Assembly (NCBI GenBank): GCA_037179385.1
Contig: CM074190.1
Coordinates: 7,082,284 to 7,146,283, forward strand
Direction: 5' to 3'
DNA from: Holothuria scabra
Taxonomy: Eukaryota; Echinodermata; Holothuroidea; Aspidochirotida; Holothuriidae
Length of the DNA: 64,000 bases
In this document: positions 60,181 to 64,000 of the stretch, piece after piece
How positions within the stretch are numbered: position 1 is the stretch's first letter
Layout of the letters: each line of letters begins with the position of its first letter
Made by a program: the position numbers and the translations under genes
The notes under the pieces: generated by a model
Databases searched by the model: none
What the model was told of the DNA's origin: nothing
Seen by the model: only the letters and a program-made list of their open reading frames with translations

Positions 60181-60227
60181 AAAATCGAACTTTAACACTC
60201 CTTTCGACCTATTCATTCAACGTTCGA
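60181..60227 (+). repeat. 47-bp direct repeat, left copy
   Basis: From AAAATCGAACTTTAAC to CAACGTTCGA; 46 of 47 bases match the copy at 60467-60513. The pair brackets the tRNA-like sequence. Confidence 0.95.
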
Positions 60228-60325
60228 ATATTAAATTACCCCGCTTGGGGACTTACCATGGTAACAGGAGAGAAAATTGAGGGCGGCAGGTATAAGAACC
60301 CTAGTCTACGTCTAAAATCACAAGT

Positions 60326-60386
60326 GTCACGATGGCCTAGTGATATGGCCTAGTGACGATGGCCGGGTTCAATTCCTGGTCGTGAC
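60326..60386 (+). tRNA. tRNA-like sequence (pseudogene or SINE head), 61 bp
   Basis: The 5' GTCACGA and 3' TCGTGAC would form a perfect 7-bp acceptor stem. CCGGG-TTCAATT-CCTGG is a normal T arm (one G-U), with B box GGTTCAATTCC. The A-box segment TGGCCTAGTGA is tandemly duplicated (about 60333-60355). There is no proper anticodon arm, and 61 bp is too short for a tRNA, so it cannot be a working one. No CCA is encoded. It may be the head of a SINE or a tRNA relic. Confidence 0.65.
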
Positions 60387-60466
60387 TTAATTTTCTCTCT
60401 GAATTTATTTCTTATTTCCCTTGTTCATTAGGGCTAATGCCAATGCTTGGGACTAATTTCAATTTC

Positions 60467-60513
60467 AAAATCGAACTTTAACACTCCTTTCTACCTATTC
60501 ATTCAACGTTCGA
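60467..60513 (+). repeat. 47-bp direct repeat, right copy
   Basis: Differs from 60181-60227 by one base (CTTTCTACCT versus CTTTCGACCT). The spacing between copies is 239 bp. Confidence 0.95.
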
Positions 60514-60531
60514 TTTACCATACTTCGACCT

Positions 60532-60725
<194 letters not shown>

Positions 60726-61145
60726 AGCAAAGGATGTTTTAAAACTCATTCCAATCGCTGTGTAACATGTACTGCTATTAAAGAAACTAATTTGGTACAG
60801 AGTAATTCTACAGGTCAAAAGTTCAGAATTTTTCACGACATTACCTGCGATACGGAAGGACTCCTTTATCTTGTCAATTGTTTAGATTGTAAAAAACAGT
60901 ATGTGGGAGAGACAGGCGGGGAGCTGAGGATTAGGCACCGTGGGCATAGACAAGAAATACGTAAAGCTAATACACCCCTTGGCAAACATTTTTAATCCTG
61001 TAGAAATTTTGAGCTCATTGGAATTGAAAAGCTTATTAACAATAACAAGAAAACTCGAGAAGAAGTAGAGCTAAAGTGGATTTACCGTCTGAATACCTTT
61101 GATCCAGTAGGCGTGAATATTAATGACGTCAGCCATAGCGTTTAG
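60726..61145 (+). pseudogene. Penelope-like element, GIY-YIG endonuclease fragment with stop
   Basis: Starting at the (TA)n edge, the frame reads [15 protein letters not shown] (cysteine cluster), [19 protein letters not shown] (GIY-YIG core) and [12 protein letters not shown]. It reaches KHF and an in-frame TAA (60993-60995), and continues as SCRNFELIGIEKL, EEVELKWIYRL and TFDPVGVNINDVSHSV to TAG (61143-61145). The stop sits where PLEs usually have an Asn after the HF motif, so it is probably a nonsense mutation. The RT part is absent. The sequence differs from the minus-strand copy, so it is a second PLE lineage. Confidence 0.88.
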
Positions 61146-61233
61146 CATAATCTTCCGGTATTTGCTTTTTTACCTGTATTCGTTCTTATCCCATGTGCTG
61201 GTTTCTGAGAGGCTTTTCAGTGTACTTTTATAC

Positions 61234-61262
61234 GTGATCAAGAAAAGTTTACCTTTTCGAAA
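61234..61262 (+). other. Hammerhead-like hairpin in second PLE 3' region
   Basis: GTGATCA, one A, stem GAAAAG, loop TTTAC, stem CTTTTC, then GAAACGTC. It has the same layout as the hairpin at 57880-57903 (heptamer, extra A, stem, GAAA) with an unrelated stem sequence, which points to conserved structure. Two heptamer positions differ from CUGAUGA, so catalysis is unlikely. Confidence 0.45.
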
Positions 61263-61424
61263 CGTCGGCGCAATATGTTTACTCATCATACCTTTCCAAA
61301 GATTTAACCAGTTTTATCATCTTATTGCATTGAAGATTTTAACGATCCAGCTAACATTCTCGTTTTAATAAACTTTTATGGATTGTTTTTGATATGTCGT
61401 GCGTCCGGTGGCTTCTTATTTTCA

Positions 61425-61452
61425 TATATATATATTTTATATATATATATAT
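61425..61452. repeat. Short (TA)n tract at the 3' end of the PLE fragment
   Basis: CTTCTTATTTTC runs directly into TA repeats, matching the ...TTCTTATTTTT/TA junction of the 57.8-kb copy. Confidence 0.9.
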
Positions 61453-61454
61453 TG

Positions 61455-63254
61455 TTGATGTTACAGACGAGTTTTATACGCGTCTAGACATGCGCACGAC
61501 AAATATATTCTTCCATAGATTCGAACGTCATCAACCCTTTGTGAGCATATTAACATTAGTGCATTCAGAGTTTTGTACAACGTCCAGAATCTGGTTTTCT
61601 AATACACTTAGTCTTATCTACGTGATCAGAGCAATGTATCTACATTCTTACATTCACCGTGACCTGAAGTGCCTAGCATAGGTGACATGACATGGTAGGT
61701 ATATTAATAACAAAAGAAGTTTCGTTTTTTGGCTTAATGGCACTACATTACTATCTGAAGAGAACTGTTAAATTACATGAACGTTTGTAATATTAACAAA
61801 TTTTCTTGGACCTCTGACGGAATCCACACGTTTTGTATGCAAAAGATATCTGATATTCTAACTAAACATCACCGATAAAGATGGACACATAGTGTCTTTC
61901 TTTAGCTGGCCTCACGTCATGAATCAAAGGGCCTTGTAAGGTGGTTTTTTAGTTACGCTACGGTTCCAAGGCTGTAGGGCAGGCCAGATCTGATATTGGA
62001 CACCTTAAAATAATATATAAACACAGCCATATTTTATTCATATCCCTAGCTCTTCAAAATGACAATACATAAAGACTATTTACCTTTGGGCTAAATTAGC
62101 GAAAATAGCAACGGAGTTGTGAGACCATCAGAGAATAAGAGGAAATGCATCTTACAATAATTTGATTTCTATCACAAATTGTATATGAAAAGGTTGAAAC
62201 CACTCTCACAAAAGATGTTGACTCTTTGAATTCTATATGAATAACATCGAAGAAGATGCGCCAATACGTCAAATTTATAAATAGAATGGGTCTTCTCCAA
62301 GAGAAGGGGATAACTATTAAGGAGATGCTAATAATTCTTAACACTGATTTCAACACGATGTTGATGTTTACGTGGACGTAATATCTACCTTCCACGCGTC
62401 AGTCTTTCATTGAACGTTCGGGGCATGGCCACTACCAACAATTTACTGTGTAAAATTCTAAGACAGTTGGTGTATTTCCAAAATGTGGGATGGGGACGTG
62501 TCAACTCGTTTCTTGGAATGACGTCCACTCCATTATCGATGTGTGAAACTCTTATAGAGAGTCCAACGTTGATATGGACACGGCTAGGTCAACCGCACAT
62601 AGACATGCGTTGTGGGAAGCTCCTAAATGCTCCATTCCTTACTCCGTCAAAGACATTTTATTTATGAAAAGCTCTGTGCACACATGGTCAGCCATATCGT
62701 ATTGGCATTTCGGGAGGTCATCGTCTTCTGGAGAAGGTGAGAATTTGCCCTATCGGAAGAAATTTTGCTTGGATGCAAACATGTTTATTAACGAGCATTG
62801 AGATTCAACTTTCACGTCCTCCCAGTGGTTCGATTTGTTAATGAATATTAGTGTTAATATCTGCTATGGAATATATTACTCGCCCTTGTAGTAAAACTAC
62901 ACGAAACCTTCACCGGATCCACGTTTTTGAGGAAAACGTACAAAAATGAGATGTTGTGTCTAGTCTTCAAATTATGATTATAGAGAAATTGCTCAAAAAC
63001 TTAAAAACTGCTGGTTTTGTAGCACTTAAAATAAATAGGCTTTTTTGTTTCTAGAAGTTTTCCTAGAAACAGACCCTTCGGATAAGCCGTAACTTTTTAA
63101 GTGGAAATTTTCGGTTTTTTTTTTTTTGAAAAGGTTCATCTCCATTGAATTTGCGCGGCAGGATGGCATGGTTCCATTGGAGGAATTCGATAATGGCGCC
63201 ACCAATATAGAGTGTTGTGGCGACCGTGTTCCGACTGACTAAACAAAGTCACTA
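61455..63254. other. No confirmed feature
   Basis: Only short unrecognised frames. One frame ends in a protein-kinase-like HRDLK motif (61655-61669) and is treated as a weak finding. A T run lies near 63117-63127. Confidence 0.35.
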
Positions 63255-63256
63255 CG

Positions 63257-63420
63257 CTAGTTAGTTAGATGGGGTTTTATGGCCCAGTTTTCAACCTATT
63301 GTTCAAGTCGAGACGGGCATGGCCTTTTTCCCAGTTGTGGCTCACTGGCTCGTTTTCTATGCTCCATTGCTTGTGCGGAGCATAACGCACAACGGCAGTT
63401 GGTCGTACACCGATTTTTTA
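63257..63420 (-). mobile_element. tRNA-derived SINE, copy 5
   Basis: On the minus strand it has GCTCCGCACAAGCAATGGAG, AACGAGCCAGTGAGCCACAA, CTCGACTTGAACAATAGG, AAAACCCCATCTAACTAAC and a final TAG. It matches copies 1 and 3; the head is missing. Confidence 0.8.
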
Positions 63421-63424
63421 ATAG

Positions 63425-64000
63425 CATTCATGTCTCCAGTTTTTAACAAAAACTTCTGGTAAAAGTTAAATTATGCAGTAAGGATATTTAATGAACATGA
63501 ATTACATATACAATTATACCATTTCGAAAGATGGTCACATGAAATATGGTCAATATTATCATGATCAACTTTATTTAACGAACAATTAGACAGCATTTAT
63601 AAAATGGATGTCGGAGGTGAAACTGGCCAACTAAAATTTTAACATTTTCAACAGAACTGTGAACCGTTATGTAATATCGAAATACTTTACTTTGTTACTA
63701 AAAAAGATGATGTGGAACATTACATTATTACCTTGCAATTACGTATTCCAAAATTCGTCGAATTTTGAAGAAATATATTTTGAAACGTTGTTAGATTGGA
63801 GATTATTTCAACAGATGTTTCCATTGACCATTTTCAAAAAAGCAATAATAAAACGATTGTTCGACAGATTTCTAGTGTGTTGCTTTTGTCAATGCTATTG
63901 TACCGACGCACACAAATGCGATGTTCCATAACCCTTTGTCATTTGTATTTGGTAAAGGTTCTACAGGAAACTTTCCATCTTTAACTGCCCAGTGAAATAA
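63425..64000. other. No recognisable feature
   Basis: AT-rich. A 90-codon frame at 63659-63931 has no similarity I can name. Confidence 0.35.

Noticed and set aside
60326..60386. Functional tRNA gene
   Set aside because: The acceptor stem and T arm are good, but there is no anticodon arm and the A-box region is duplicated.

Overview
This is AT-rich animal genomic DNA that I read as intergenic or intronic sequence filled with transposable elements. No complete cellular gene is visible. Apart from the Penelope-type remnant (403 codons), no open reading frame has recognisable full-length protein homology. The repeat mix fits a metazoan: Penelope-like elements (PLEs) with GIY-YIG endonuclease, an L1/Tx1-type LINE remnant, a tRNA-derived SINE with CTAA tails, hAT-type elements with 8-bp target duplications, and TTAA-flanked MITEs. 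I would guess a marine invertebrate, possibly a deuterostome such as an echinoderm or hemichordate. That is an inference from repeat style only and is weak.

Layout. 1-2.8 kb: two local tandem duplications, one carrying CRE-like TGACGTCA motifs, and a 20-bp palindrome. 4.5-14 kb: interleaved copies of two MITE families. Family A has TTAAAGTG(T)... ends and long inverted repeats; family C has ends resembling TTAAAG(G)GGAAG. 16.4-18.4 kb: a fold-back element of about 1.46 kb that holds two tandem copies of a third MITE, family B (TTAAAGGGCC ends). 21.6 kb: another B copy. 23.1-23.8 kb: about five units of a ~145-bp tandem repeat, one with a perfect AGGTCAAAGGTCA (DR1) sequence. 24.6-28.8 kb: SINE copies and LINE-like 3' tails. 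29.0-31.7 kb and 33.9-35.2 kb: hAT-type elements, the first with a perfect ATTCATAG duplication. 39.1-39.7 kb: an A element with a B element inserted exactly at a TTAA. 42.2-42.8 kb: two short hairpin MITEs. 43-53 kb: mostly featureless, with a SINE scrap, a poly-A tract, a tetranucleotide array and a C element. 53.1-54.3 kb: a decayed L1-like ORF2 end. 55.1-57.2 kb: a third hAT-type element.

57.6-61.5 kb is the most structured part. At least four PLE pieces lie in both orientations, separated by long (TA)n tracts. It includes a 403-codon reverse transcriptase/endonuclease remnant with a lost catalytic aspartate, a perfect 109-bp inverted repeat around a (TA)n spacer, two hammerhead-like 3' hairpins, and a tRNA-like sequence inside a 47-bp direct repeat.

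The parts do not work together as a pathway. They record successive insertions: TTAA-targeting MITEs into each other, and PLEs into TA-rich DNA. Every protein-coding remnant seen is broken. Host exons could lie here unrecognised; the two best unproven candidates are given as findings.
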